Notes under the pieces: model-generated
Database searches by the model: none
What the model was told of the DNA's origin: nothing
What the model saw: only the letters and a program-made list of their open reading frames with translations
From: Bradyrhizobium sp. BR13661
GTDB taxonomy: Bacteria > Pseudomonadota > Alphaproteobacteria > Rhizobiales > Xanthobacteraceae
Length of the DNA stretch: 64,000 nucleotides
Direction: 5' to 3'
NCBI RefSeq assembly: GCF_029892425.1
Contig: NZ_JARXWB010000019.1
Coordinates: 1 to 64,000, forward strand
Part shown: positions 34,427 to 42,960 of the stretch, in pieces
Layout: each line of letters starts with the position of its first letter
Position numbering within the stretch: position 1 is the stretch's first letter
Made by a program: the position numbers and the translations under genes

Positions 34427-34885
34427 CTAGCCGGCGCCTGGGGGCGGCGGCAGGAAGTGAATGTTGAACTCGGCGGCCATCGCCACGACGTCCTCCGGTT
34501 TCTGTTCCTTCATGTTGTGAAGGCCCCAGAACAGGTCGAACAGTTTTTTGGTCGGCGACACCCAGAACAGCACTTTTGCGGTCTGATCCGACTTGTTGAA
34601 GATGCCGTGCGGCACGCCCATGCCAAGCCGGATCAGATCGCCGGGCGTTGCCTGCGCGTCCGAATTGCCGAGCACGAAGTCGAGCTTGCCCTCCAGCATG
34701 TAGAGATACTCGTCCTGATCCGGATGAATATGCGGCGGCACGAACGTGCCCGGCGGCAGCGTGGCGTGCCAGGAGAAGCTGTTTTCGCTATTGCTCTTCG
34801 GCACATAGGTCTGGCCGAGGATGTTCCAGGAGATGCCCTGGATCCCCTCATTGGCCCGTGTGATGCCGGTGATTTCGCTCTTCAT
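34427..34885 (-). CDS. Cupin-domain protein
   Basis: 152 residues with one conserved cupin. The first motif is PPHIHPDQDEYLYMLEG (metal-binding histidines and glutamate) and the second is in PGDLIRLGMGVPHGIFNKS. The start follows GGAGGACTGCA. Small cupins in aromatic pathways can be ring-cleaving dioxygenases, isomerases or sensors. This one keeps two HxH-type histidines, a glutamate and a later histidine, so metal binding is plausible. It lies 29 bases downstream of the solute-binding gene on the same strand. Confidence 0.85.
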   Translation of the reverse strand: MKSEITGITRANEGIQGISWNILGQTYVPKSNSENSFSWHATLPPGTFVPPHIHPDQDEYLYMLEGKLDFVLGNSDAQATPGDLIRLGMGVPHGIFNKSDQTAKVLFWVSPTKKLFDLFWGLHNMKEQKPEDVVAMAAEFNIHFLPPPPGAG

Positions 34886-34914
34886 TGCAGTCCTCCCTAA
34901 CGCGACGCGCGGCC

Positions 34915-36090
34915 TTAGTTCGCCGCCTTGCAGTCCTTGGCATAGCGGTCGCCGTAATTCTCGAAAACCTTTTGAACGATCTCGGTCTGGAACTTGCCGT
35001 CCGGACGCTTGGCGACCTTGGTCAGATAAAAATCCTGGATCGGATAGCCGTTGGTGTTGAATTTGAACGAACCGCGCAGCGAGGTAAAATCTGCCTTCTT
35101 CAAGGCAGCCCCGACGGCATCCTTGTTGGAAAGGTCGCCCTTCACACCCTTGATTGTGCTGTCGATCAGCATCGCAGCGTCATACGCCTGCATGGCATAG
35201 GTGCCGGGCACGCTGTTATAGGCGGCCTCATAGGCGGCGACGAATTTCTTGTTCTGGGGATTGTCGAGATTGGGCGCCCAGTTGGCACCGCCGAACATGC
35301 CGACGGCCGCGTCCTGTTGCGCCGGCAGGGTCGATTCATCCACCGTGAAAGCCGAAAGCACCGGAATGCCGTCGGTGAGGCCGGCCTGCTTGTACTGCTT
35401 GACGAGGTTGACGCCGAGGCCGCCCGGCATGAACGTGAAGAGAGCATCGGGCTTCTGCGAAGAGATCTTGGACAGCTCCGGCTGGAAGTCCAGCGTGTTG
35501 AGCGGCATGTAGGATTCTTCAACAATCTCGCCCTTGTAGTCGAGCTTGAAGCCGGCGACCGAATCCTTGCCGGCCTGATAGTTCGGCACCATCAGATACA
35601 TCCGCTTGTAGCCGCGATCCTGCGCGACCTTGCCGAGGATCTCGTGCACCTGATCGTTCTGATAGGACGTCACATAGAAGAACGGATTGCAGTCCTTGCC
35701 GGCAAAGGTCGACGGACCGGCATTCGGACTGATCAGGAAGGTCTTTGATTCCGTGACCGGCCGGTGGATCGCTTGGAGGATGTTGGAGAAGATCGGGCCG
35801 ACCACGAAGTCGACCTTGTCGCGCTCAAGCAGGCCCTTGACCTTGGTCACCGCTGCATCAGGCTTCAATTCGTCGTCGACTACGACGACCTCGACGTCGC
35901 GCCCGCCCATCTTGTTGCCGAGATCCCTCACCGCGAGCGCAAAGCCGTCGCGGACCTGTTGGCCAAGCGCGGCGGCGGGGCCCGACAGGGTCACGATCAC
36001 CCCTAGCTTGATCTTCTCCTGGGCGAGGGCAGGGCTCATCGCGGTGCCAAGCAGCAAGGCGGCCGCAGCCAAAGTCATTTGCGTCTTCAT
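34915..36090 (-). CDS. LivJ/LivK-type ABC transporter substrate-binding protein
   Basis: 391 residues. A signal peptide (MKTQMTLAAAALLLGTAMSPALA-Q) is followed by the Peripla_BP_6 domain (IKLGVIVTLSGPAAALGQQVRDGFALAVRDLG). The family binds branched-chain amino acids and, in these bacteria, often aromatic acids such as benzoate or coumarate derivatives. No Liv-type permeases or ATPases are in the window, so it must use a transporter encoded elsewhere. It is divergent from the MarR gene, and two putative MarR operators lie between them, so the compound it binds may be the pathway's starting acid. Confidence 0.92.
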   Translation of the reverse strand: MKTQMTLAAAALLLGTAMSPALAQEKIKLGVIVTLSGPAAALGQQVRDGFALAVRDLGNKMGGRDVEVVVVDDELKPDAAVTKVKGLLERDKVDFVVGPIFSNILQAIHRPVTESKTFLISPNAGPSTFAGKDCNPFFYVTSYQNDQVHEILGKVAQDRGYKRMYLMVPNYQAGKDSVAGFKLDYKGEIVEESYMPLNTLDFQPELSKISSQKPDALFTFMPGGLGVNLVKQYKQAGLTDGIPVLSAFTVDESTLPAQQDAAVGMFGGANWAPNLDNPQNKKFVAAYEAAYNSVPGTYAMQAYDAAMLIDSTIKGVKGDLSNKDAVGAALKKADFTSLRGSFKFNTNGYPIQDFYLTKVAKRPDGKFQTEIVQKVFENYGDRYAKDCKAAN

Positions 36091-36228
36091 GATCGATCCC
36101 CCGAGACATCAGGGCTTGCGTTGCAAGCCGCGTACTTCGATCCAAGCTTATGCCGATGATGGCTGCCGCGGCAAGCAAGCTCGAGGCCTCACCATCTCGC
36201 GGCCAGCACCGCATGCAAGCGGCGCGCC

Positions 36229-36251
36229 AATTATTTGAAGCCTAAAGAAAT
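36229..36251. promoter_or_regulatory. Putative MarR operator, site 4
   Basis: AATTATTTGAAGCCTAAAGA carries the core TTGAAGCCTAAA. It is in the gap between the solute-binding gene and the marR gene and could serve both. Confidence 0.65.
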
Positions 36252-36296
36252 CCGCATGTGGTCGATTGTTGCAGCTTTGGGCTTGCGGCCAGCGCC

Positions 36297-36321
36297 GATT
36301 TATTTGAAGCTCAAAATGTTG
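36297..36321. promoter_or_regulatory. Putative MarR operator, site 5
   Basis: TTTATTTGAAGCTCAAAATG carries the core TTGAAGCnnAAAAT. It lies about 48 bases upstream of the chosen marR start and suggests autoregulation. It also argues against the longer marR frame beginning at 36258. Confidence 0.65.
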
Positions 36322-36368
36322 GGGAATCCGAACCGGCGCAGGTGCCGGACGCGAGTGATTGCATCGAG

Positions 36369-36860
36369 ATGCTCGATTCCGAGACCAAGGCCACGGAAAC
36401 TCCGGAGGACCACGCCGACGAGCTGCGGCTGTGGTTGCGCCTGCTCACCTGCACGACCCTGATCGAGGGTGAGGTCCGCGGCCGGTTGCGGGAGCGCTTC
36501 GACGTCACGCTGCCCCGTTTCGATCTGATGGCACAGCTCGACAAGGCGCCCGATGGCATGACGCTGTCGGATGTTTCCAAGCGCATGATGGTGTCCAACG
36601 GCAATGTCACCGGCCTCGTCGAGCGCCTCGTGGAATCCGGTCATCTCGACCGTCGCACCTCGGAAACCGACCGCCGCGTCCAGGTGATCCGCCTCACAAA
36701 GCTCGGTCGCGCCGAATTTCGTCGGATGGCCTCGGAACACGAGACCTGGATCGCAGACCTCTTCGCCGATTTGACGCCGAAAGATGTGCGCGAACTGATG
36801 CGGCTTCTCGCCAAGACCAAGGCGTCGGCGCAGAAATCGGCCGCGCGCCGCCGGCCCTAA
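36369..36860 (+). CDS. MarR-family transcriptional regulator
   Basis: 163 residues from ATG 36369. The winged-helix core is LRERFDVTLPRFDLMAQLDKAPDGMTLSDVSKRMMVSNGNVTGLVERLVESGHLDRRTSETDRRVQVIRLT, with the wing arginines typical of MarR. Members are usually repressors released by an aromatic acid or its CoA ester; CouR and BadR of Rhodopseudomonas are comparable. The repeated motif TTnAAGCCTAAAAT upstream of this gene and of five other promoter positions in the cluster is the likely binding site. The CoA ligase gene follows in the same direction. Confidence 0.92.
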   Translation: MLDSETKATETPEDHADELRLWLRLLTCTTLIEGEVRGRLRERFDVTLPRFDLMAQLDKAPDGMTLSDVSKRMMVSNGNVTGLVERLVESGHLDRRTSETDRRVQVIRLTKLGRAEFRRMASEHETWIADLFADLTPKDVRELMRLLAKTKASAQKSAARRRP

Positions 36861-36937
36861 GTCCGCGGGGCGGCCAGCCCCCGAATCCCTTCTGCCGCAG
36901 GAAAATGCATGGGATGCCCAAAATCCGCTATTGCGCC

Positions 36938-36963
36938 AAATTGTTTTAAGCCTAAAATGTTTT
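36938..36963. promoter_or_regulatory. Putative MarR operator, site 6
   Basis: ATTGTTTTAAGCCTAAAATG matches site 3 over its whole core. It lies 46-71 bases upstream of the CoA ligase start. Confidence 0.7.
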
Positions 36964-37008
36964 CCAGTGAGTGCTGCCGGGTGCTTTCCATGCGCAAAGG
37001 AGCGTGCG

Positions 37009-38700
37009 ATGGCCAACGCCGCCAAGGTTCAAGTGACGGGCTCGTGTGACGGCAACGCCGTGACCGCCCATGTTGACACGTTTGCGCGGCAACATTTGCC
37101 GCCGCCTGATCTCTGGCCGGAGTTCATCTTCACGCGGCCGGAGTTGCTCTATCCTCCGAGGTTGAACTGCGTCAGCTATTTCCTGGATCGCTGGGTCGAG
37201 CAGGGGCACGGTGATGCGCCTTGCGTCATCAGTCCCACAGTCAGCTACACCTATCGCGGCCTGCAGGCGCTCGTGAATCGCATCGCCAATGTGCTGGTCG
37301 GCAAGCTTGGTCTCGTCACCGGCGGACGCGTGCTGCTGCGTTCCGCCAACAGCCCGATGATGGTTGCGGCCTATCTCGCTGTGATCAAGGCCGGCGGCAT
37401 TTGCGTGGCGACGATGCCGCTGTTGCGCGCCAAGGAGTTGTCCTACCCGATCCAAAAAGCGGAGATCACGCTCGCGCTGTGCGACGGAAAACTCTCCGAC
37501 GAGATGGAAAAGGTGAAACTGGCTGCGCCAGGTCTCAAGCATGTGGTCTATTGGGGCAGCGGCGCGCCCGACTCGCTTGAGGCGCTGATTGCTGATGCGA
37601 GCCCTGAGTTCGAGGCGGTCGATACGGCTTCGGACGACATCTGCCTGATCGCCTTCACGTCGGGCACGACAGGCGATCCCAAGGGCACCATGCATTTCCA
37701 CCGGGACATGCTGGCTGTGTGTGACGGTTATGCGCGCAACATCTTGCGGGCCGAGCAGAAGGATCGTTTCGTCGGCTCGGCGCCGCTTGCCTTCACTTTT
37801 GGCTTTGGCGGCGTGCTATTCCCCATGCACATCGGTGCCTCTTTCGTCGTGCTGGAGAAGACGACGCCCGATGACATCCTGACGGCAATTGAACAATACA
37901 AGGCCACGGTCTGCTTTACGGCACCGACCGCGTATCGCGCGATGATCGGCAAGCTTCCGGGCCGCGACATCTCCTCGCTGCGTAAGTGCGTCTCCGCCGG
38001 CGAGACGCTACCCAAGCCGACATTTGACGCCTGGCTCAAGGCCACGGGCATCAAGCTGATGGACGGTATTGGTTCGACCGAGCTGCTGCACATCTTCATC
38101 AGTGCGACCGAGGACGAAATCCGCCCCGGCGCGACCGGCAAGCCCGTACCGGGTTATGAAGCCAAGATCGTTGACGACGACGGCAACGATGTGCCGGCTG
38201 GCACGATGGGGAAGCTCGCGGTGCGTGGGCCGACCGGCTGTCGCTATCTCGCCGACGAGCGGCAGCGGAAATACGTCCAGAACGGCTGGAACATCACCGG
38301 CGACACCTACCTGATGGATAGCGACGGCTACTTCTGGTACCAGTCGCGATCCGACGACATGATCGTGTCATCCGGGTACAATATCGCGGGTACCGATGTT
38401 GAAGCAGCGCTGCTCACGCATCCGTCGGTCGCCGAGTGCGGCGTCGTCGGCGCGCCGGACGAGGCACGCGGGATGATCGTGAAGGCCTTCGTCATTGCCG
38501 CGCCCGGTGTGACGCCGGATGCCAAGCTCGCAGCCGAGCTGCAGGAGCACGTCAAACGCGAGATCGCGCCGTACAAATATCCGCGCGCGATCGAGTTCGT
38601 GACGCAGCTGCCGAAGACCGAGACCGGAAAATTGAAACGTTTCGCCTTGCGGCAATTGGCGCAGGCGGCGGCGACGTCCTCGGGCGTCGCTGCAGAATGA
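37009..38700 (+). CDS. 2-aminobenzoate-CoA ligase-like (benzoate-CoA ligase family)
   Basis: 563 residues from ATG 37009, which follows AAAGGAG. The adenylate-forming motifs are IAFTSGTTGDPKGTMHFH, GIGSTELLHIFISA, NITGDTYLMDSDGYFWYQSRSDDMIVSSGYNIAGTDVE and the C-terminal PKTETGKLKRF with the catalytic lysine. The overall sequence is of the benzoate/2-aminobenzoate-CoA ligase group. Together with the aminobenzoyl-CoA monooxygenase-reductase-like gene it points to anthranilate as the substrate, but benzoate or salicylate are not excluded. It is followed 15 bases later by a RidA-like gene. Confidence 0.87.
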   Translation: MANAAKVQVTGSCDGNAVTAHVDTFARQHLPPPDLWPEFIFTRPELLYPPRLNCVSYFLDRWVEQGHGDAPCVISPTVSYTYRGLQALVNRIANVLVGKLGLVTGGRVLLRSANSPMMVAAYLAVIKAGGICVATMPLLRAKELSYPIQKAEITLALCDGKLSDEMEKVKLAAPGLKHVVYWGSGAPDSLEALIADASPEFEAVDTASDDICLIAFTSGTTGDPKGTMHFHRDMLAVCDGYARNILRAEQKDRFVGSAPLAFTFGFGGVLFPMHIGASFVVLEKTTPDDILTAIEQYKATVCFTAPTAYRAMIGKLPGRDISSLRKCVSAGETLPKPTFDAWLKATGIKLMDGIGSTELLHIFISATEDEIRPGATGKPVPGYEAKIVDDDGNDVPAGTMGKLAVRGPTGCRYLADERQRKYVQNGWNITGDTYLMDSDGYFWYQSRSDDMIVSSGYNIAGTDVEAALLTHPSVAECGVVGAPDEARGMIVKAFVIAAPGVTPDAKLAAELQEHVKREIAPYKYPRAIEFVTQLPKTETGKLKRFALRQLAQAAATSSGVAAE

Positions 38701-38715
38701 GATGAGGATCAAGAA

Positions 38716-39177
38716 TTGTCCGTGACGACGCCGAAAGGCCCCCAGCTTGCGGTGCTGCCGACCGACGATAACGAGACCCGCGCGAAGGCGCAGGTGCTCC
38801 AGCCCTCCGGCTGGCCGATGCCGAAGGGCTATGCCAACGGCATTGCCGCCGAGGGACGCATTGTTGTGACTGGTGGCGTGATCGGCTGGGATGCCGAGGA
38901 GCGCCTTGCGGACGGCTTTGTCGCACAGGTTCGCCAAACCCTGAGCAACATCGCCGAAATTCTTGGAGAGGCCGGTGCGCGGCCCGAGCATCTGGTGCGC
39001 CTAACTTGGTATGTCGTCGATATGGAAGAATACCTGACGAACCTGAAGGAACTCGGCAAGATCTACCGTGCTGTCTTTGGCGCGCATTATCCAGCGATGG
39101 CGCTGGTTCAGGTGGTGCGTCTCGTCGAGAAAGCGGCGCGCGTCGAGATCGAGGCCACCGCGATCATTCCACGCTGA
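38716..39177 (+). CDS. RidA-family protein (enamine/imine deaminase-like)
   Basis: 153 residues. The start is TTG at 38716, with GAGGA ten bases upstream; a GTG at 38722 is an alternative. The domain covers GWPMPKGYANGIAAEGRIVVTGGVIGWD to RVEIEATAII, where the arginine before VEIEA is the conserved RidA substrate-binding residue. RidA proteins hydrolyse reactive enamines/imines to ketones and ammonia. Ring reduction of aminobenzoyl-CoA leaves an enamine-type amino group, so a dedicated RidA is consistent with that pathway. It is co-transcribed with the ligase. Confidence 0.9.
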   Translation: MSVTTPKGPQLAVLPTDDNETRAKAQVLQPSGWPMPKGYANGIAAEGRIVVTGGVIGWDAEERLADGFVAQVRQTLSNIAEILGEAGARPEHLVRLTWYVVDMEEYLTNLKELGKIYRAVFGAHYPAMALVQVVRLVEKAARVEIEATAIIPR

Positions 39178-39184
39178 ATCGTCC

Positions 39185-39913
39185 TCAGCTCGCCTTGGAG
39201 AGATTTTCGTCCTCAGGCGAGTTCAGATACACGCCCGACAAGGTGTCGACCCAGCACAGATGATCGTGCACTTTCTTGACGCCTTCGACGTTCTCGGCGG
39301 CAACGATCGCCGCCTGCCGCGCCCGCTCCTCGGTGATGACCCCACTGAGGTGAACGATGCCATCGCGAACGATGACGTTCAGCCCGAACGGGCACCAATC
39401 ATTCTTCTCCATGGCGTCGATGATGCGACCGCGGATGTGATCGTCGTCTGCGGTAGGATCCGGCACTTCGCGCGCGAGACCAGCCACCGCCTGTAGCAGG
39501 TTCGCCCGCGACACGATGCCGACGACCTGATCGCCGCGAACGACCGGCAGGCGCTTCACGTTGTTCCGCTCCATCAAGTCAACGATCTCGGCGAGTGCCG
39601 TATCTTCGGTGATGGTAATGGGCGAGGAGGTCATCACCTCCGAAACCTTGCGGCCGTGCTCGTGGACGAACTCGCCGGCCGATTTGCCCGCACCGAGAAT
39701 GAATCGCAGCCAGCGGCCGCGCCTGCGTCCGGTGCCGATTTCGCTGCGGCGGATGAAGTCACCCTCCGAGACCACGCCGACCAACTTGCCGCTGTCGTCG
39801 ACCACGGTGAGGCCGCTGACGTGACGCTTCAGCATGATATTTGCGGCTTCGACGATGCTGGTGTCGGGGGTAACCGAGATGACCGACCGGGTCATGATCT
39901 GGTGGGCGCGCAT
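39185..39913 (-). CDS. CBS-pair and BON-domain protein
   Basis: 242 residues. Two CBS domains occupy about 1-60 (ITMSV-type start MTRSVISVTPDTSIVEAANIML) and 90-150 (EVMTSSPITITEDTALAEIVDLMERNNVKRLPVV). A C-terminal BON domain covers about 170-225 (VIVRDGIVHLSGVITEERARQAAIVAAENVEGV). CBS pairs bind adenine nucleotides and may sense energy state. BON domains often bind phospholipid surfaces. It is divergent from the PHA synthase. The TTG-N8-CAA box at 39978-39991 lies 65 bases from its start, so low-oxygen induction is likely. Confidence 0.9.
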   Translation of the reverse strand: MRAHQIMTRSVISVTPDTSIVEAANIMLKRHVSGLTVVDDSGKLVGVVSEGDFIRRSEIGTGRRRGRWLRFILGAGKSAGEFVHEHGRKVSEVMTSSPITITEDTALAEIVDLMERNNVKRLPVVRGDQVVGIVSRANLLQAVAGLAREVPDPTADDDHIRGRIIDAMEKNDWCPFGLNVIVRDGIVHLSGVITEERARQAAIVAAENVEGVKKVHDHLCWVDTLSGVYLNSPEDENLSKAS

Positions 39914-39977
39914 GGACTACTCCGCTGGCTTGTCGAATTTCGTTGGGGAATCTCTAAATCAAGCTTCGCTGTGCGGT

Positions 39978-39991
39978 TTGACGTAGGTCAA
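39978..39991. promoter_or_regulatory. FixK/FNR-type box, TTGACGTAGGTCAA
   Basis: An exact TTG-N8-CAA palindrome between the CBS-BON gene and the PHA synthase. It lies 65 bases upstream of the CBS-BON start and is placed to activate that gene. Confidence 0.75.
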
Positions 39992-40042
39992 GCGGATGAG
40001 GTTGGCTCTTCTTGGTGAAGCGATCGTGATCGGCCTCGGGAA

Positions 40043-40056
40043 TTGATGCAGCTCAA
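40043..40056. promoter_or_regulatory. FixK/FNR-type box, TTGATGCAGCTCAA
   Basis: An exact TTG-N8-CAA site 64 bases upstream of the PHA synthase start. Activation from -41.5 would place the transcript start near 40091. Confidence 0.72.
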
Positions 40057-40119
40057 CGTCTTTGAAGCGGCTGGCCCTATCTTGCCGCCGACAGACCAGA
40101 TGCGAGTGGGAATCCTTCG

Positions 40120-41964
40120 ATGAGCGTCGTTCAAATCCTTCCTCGGACCGAAGAGCCGGTGTTGCCGGCGCTCCGCGTCGAACCCGTCGCGGACGTCGTT
40201 CCCGCGGCGACTCGTGACGAACCGATCGCCGAGAAGCCGTCCGCCAAGCCGGTGTCGGAATCTTACCCCTTCGACCGCTCGTTCCACGCGATGTTGGCGC
40301 GGTTCACAAGTGGAATCTCGCCGGCGGCCTTGTTGCTGGCCTGGCTCGATTGGAGCATCCACCTTGCCGCCGCGCCACAGCGTCGAACGGAGATCGCAAG
40401 CGATATCCTTCGCGATACTGGCCGCTTTCTGGAGGCTGCTGCGCACGCGATGTCTCCGGGCCAAAAGCCCTGGTCCGTGATCCGGCCGGTGGGACGAGAC
40501 CGTCGTTTCAGGGAACCGCAATGGGAGGCCGCACCGTTCAATGTTCTTGCGCAGGCGTTTCTGCTCGGCGAGCACTGGTGGCACGATGCGACGACAGGGG
40601 TGCGTGGCGTCTCGCGGGCGAACGAGGCCATTGTCGAATTTTCGGTACGCCAGATGCTGGACATGCTGGCGCCCTCGAATTTCGCGCTGACCAACCCGGA
40701 AGTGCTGGAGAAAACCTTTCAGAGCGGTGGCGAGAACTTCTTCTTCGGCTGGCAGAATTGGTGTGGCGACTTGATGCGGATGCTCTCGGTCGCAGAGTCC
40801 GCCGGCAATAATCAATTTGTCGTCGGCCAGACGGTTGCGGTGTCGCCCGGCAAGGTCGTCTACCGCAACGACCTGATAGAGCTGATCCAGTATTATCCGA
40901 CGACTGCGAAAGTGCGGCCCGAGCCGATCCTGATCGTGCCGGCCTGGATCATGAAATACTATATCCTTGATCTGTCGCCTGATAATTCGCTGGTCAAATA
41001 TCTCACCGACCAGGGCTTCACCGTATTCGCGATCTCGTGGCGCAATCCGGACGCCAGGGATCGGGACGTCGCCTTCGACGACTACCGCAAGCTCGGCGTC
41101 ATGGCCGCGCTGGATGCCATCACCCGAATTGTGCCGAGCCAGAAGGTCCATGCGCTCGGCTATTGTCTGGGCGGCACATTGCTGTCGATCGCTGCTGCCA
41201 CGATGGCGCGCGACGGCGACGGCCGTCTCGGTACCATCACTCTGCTCGCCGCGCAGACCGACTTCACCGAGGCCGGCGAACTGACGCTCTTCATCAATGA
41301 AAGCCAGGTTGCCTTCCTCGAAGACATGATGTGGCAGCGAGGCTATCTCGATACGGCAAAGATGGCTGGTGCGTTCGCGCTGCTGCGCTCGAACGATCTG
41401 ATCTGGTCGCGGCTCTCGCACGATTATCTGATGGGCGAGGCTGCACCGTCGAGCGATCTGATGGCCTGGAACGCAGATGCGACGCGATTGCCCTATCGGA
41501 TGCATTCGGAGTATTTGCGCAAGCTGTTCCTCGACAACGATCTCGCCGAGGGACGTTACATTGTCGAGGGCAGGAGCATTTCGCTGTCCGACATTCATAC
41601 ACCCATGTTCGTGGTCGGCACGCTCGCCGACCACGTGGCGCCGTGGCGATCCGTGCACAAGCTTCACTACCAGGTCGATGCCGACCTGACCTTCCTGTTG
41701 ACCAGCGGCGGTCACAATGCCGGCGTCGTCGCGCCGCCCGACGAGCCCGGACACAGCTATCAGGTGATGACCAAGCCCGAGGATGCGCCCCATGTCGGCC
41801 CGGATGAATGGCTGAAGCTGGCGCCGCGCTCAGAGGGTTCGTGGTGGCCAGAATGGACCCGCTGGCTCGCCGCGAAATCCGGAGAGGTCGGTCATCCGCC
41901 GCAGATCGGATCTGGAGACGTCGATACCCTGCCAGATGCACCCGGCGATTACGTCCGCACCTAG
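40120..41964 (+). CDS. phaC: Class I poly(3-hydroxyalkanoate) synthase
   Basis: 614 residues, within the class I range. The lipase-like box GYCLGG gives the catalytic Cys349. The aspartate in VGTLADHVAPW and the histidine in SGGHNAGVV complete the triad, and the N-terminal half (PFNVLAQAFLLGEHWWHDATTGVRGVS) is typical. It polymerises hydroxyacyl-CoA on granules. No phaA, phaB or phasin gene is adjacent, so this is a solitary extra synthase. A FixK/FNR-type box 64 bases upstream suggests induction when oxygen is low. It converges on the CHAD gene with a four-base overlap. Confidence 0.95.
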   Translation: MSVVQILPRTEEPVLPALRVEPVADVVPAATRDEPIAEKPSAKPVSESYPFDRSFHAMLARFTSGISPAALLLAWLDWSIHLAAAPQRRTEIASDILRDTGRFLEAAAHAMSPGQKPWSVIRPVGRDRRFREPQWEAAPFNVLAQAFLLGEHWWHDATTGVRGVSRANEAIVEFSVRQMLDMLAPSNFALTNPEVLEKTFQSGGENFFFGWQNWCGDLMRMLSVAESAGNNQFVVGQTVAVSPGKVVYRNDLIELIQYYPTTAKVRPEPILIVPAWIMKYYILDLSPDNSLVKYLTDQGFTVFAISWRNPDARDRDVAFDDYRKLGVMAALDAITRIVPSQKVHALGYCLGGTLLSIAAATMARDGDGRLGTITLLAAQTDFTEAGELTLFINESQVAFLEDMMWQRGYLDTAKMAGAFALLRSNDLIWSRLSHDYLMGEAAPSSDLMAWNADATRLPYRMHSEYLRKLFLDNDLAEGRYIVEGRSISLSDIHTPMFVVGTLADHVAPWRSVHKLHYQVDADLTFLLTSGGHNAGVVAPPDEPGHSYQVMTKPEDAPHVGPDEWLKLAPRSEGSWWPEWTRWLAAKSGEVGHPPQIGSGDVDTLPDAPGDYVRT

Positions 41965-42935
41965 TCCTCCGGCTCCGCGTCCGGTGTCAAATCAGAGGAG
42001 CAGAATGGCTTGGCTTTGTCGAGCTTGCGATAGGCAGTCCACGCGGTTCGCAGCAGCTTTTTCTCCCGCTTGCGGTCGAGAAAGCGAATGTCAGCCTCGG
42101 GAACGGTTTTGTACAAGGACGCTGCCAGGGCTTGCCCTCGCGCATCGTCGTTCAACTGTCCAAGGGACTTCTGGGCCCTGCGCAATTGCTTGAGGATCGC
42201 CTTCAGCTTGGTCAGCGACTTGTCGGAGAATAGGTCTTCCAGCGACTCGATCGAATAGGTCAGTCGCTTGTTGAGAATCCGCAGCTTGTGCCGCTTTTCG
42301 ACGCCAAGCTTGCGCAGCTTTTTGGCTTTCCTGAGCAGAGTCCTTTCCCATCCGGTCAGCTGGGCCGTCGCGTGGTCGGCGAGCGGGCAGCGGCGCAGCC
42401 TGATGGCCACTTTGCTGCGGCGCGTCGACCAGGGGCCGCTCTCGATCCAGCTCGAGGTCTGTTCGACCAGCCGGCGATATCGTGCCGACTGCAGCGCGCG
42501 AGCCAGCAGGCGATGGCTCTCGGCGCGCTTCTCGTCCCAGTGCTGGAGTTCGGCGATCACCGAGAGCTCGCCGCTGGTCTCTGCCACGATGCGTTCAATG
42601 GCGACGTCGAGGTCACGCACCATGCCGAGCTGGTTATTCAGCCACTTCAACTCGGCCCAGACTTTGGGACGCAACACATCGTCGACCATGGGCGAGAAGA
42701 AGCGAATCGTGGTCCGCAAATGGGTCAGGGCGATTCGAATCTCGTGCAGCGCATCCGGATCGCCACGGCAGGTGCCGTCATGCTGGGCCAGGACCGCCGC
42801 GAGGTGACGGCGTGCGATGATCCGGAAGGCTGTGTCGCAGGCCATGCCGGGGCTGAGACGGCCGGGCAGCGTATTGCGGCTCGCCGCCGGTTTGGGACGG
42901 GCGGTCGACGTCGAATTCGTGGTGGGTCGCGCCAT
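41961..42935 (-). CDS. CHAD-domain protein
   Basis: 324 residues. The conserved histidine-rich helical domain runs from about 35 to 290. It contains ALHEIRIALTHLRTTIRFF near the start and HKLRILNKRLTYSIESLEDL later, with regularly spaced basic residues that bind polyphosphate. CHAD proteins associate with polyphosphate granules. ATG 42933-42935 is chosen over a TTG five codons upstream. The gene overlaps the PHA synthase end and lies 26 bases after the kinase-like gene on the same strand. Proximity of a PHA and a polyphosphate protein suggests shared storage functions. Confidence 0.9.
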   Translation of the reverse strand: MARPTTNSTSTARPKPAASRNTLPGRLSPGMACDTAFRIIARRHLAAVLAQHDGTCRGDPDALHEIRIALTHLRTTIRFFSPMVDDVLRPKVWAELKWLNNQLGMVRDLDVAIERIVAETSGELSVIAELQHWDEKRAESHRLLARALQSARYRRLVEQTSSWIESGPWSTRRSKVAIRLRRCPLADHATAQLTGWERTLLRKAKKLRKLGVEKRHKLRILNKRLTYSIESLEDLFSDKSLTKLKAILKQLRRAQKSLGQLNDDARGQALAASLYKTVPEADIRFLDRKREKKLLRTAWTAYRKLDKAKPFCSSDLTPDAEPED

Positions 42936-42960
42936 CCTAACCCGAGCCAATCAGATTGCC

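Noticed and set aside
39988-41793. 601-codon minus-strand frame opposite the PHA synthase
   Set aside because: It lies entirely antisense to a clear PhaC protein with a full catalytic triad; its translation is arginine/histidine-rich with no recognisable domain.
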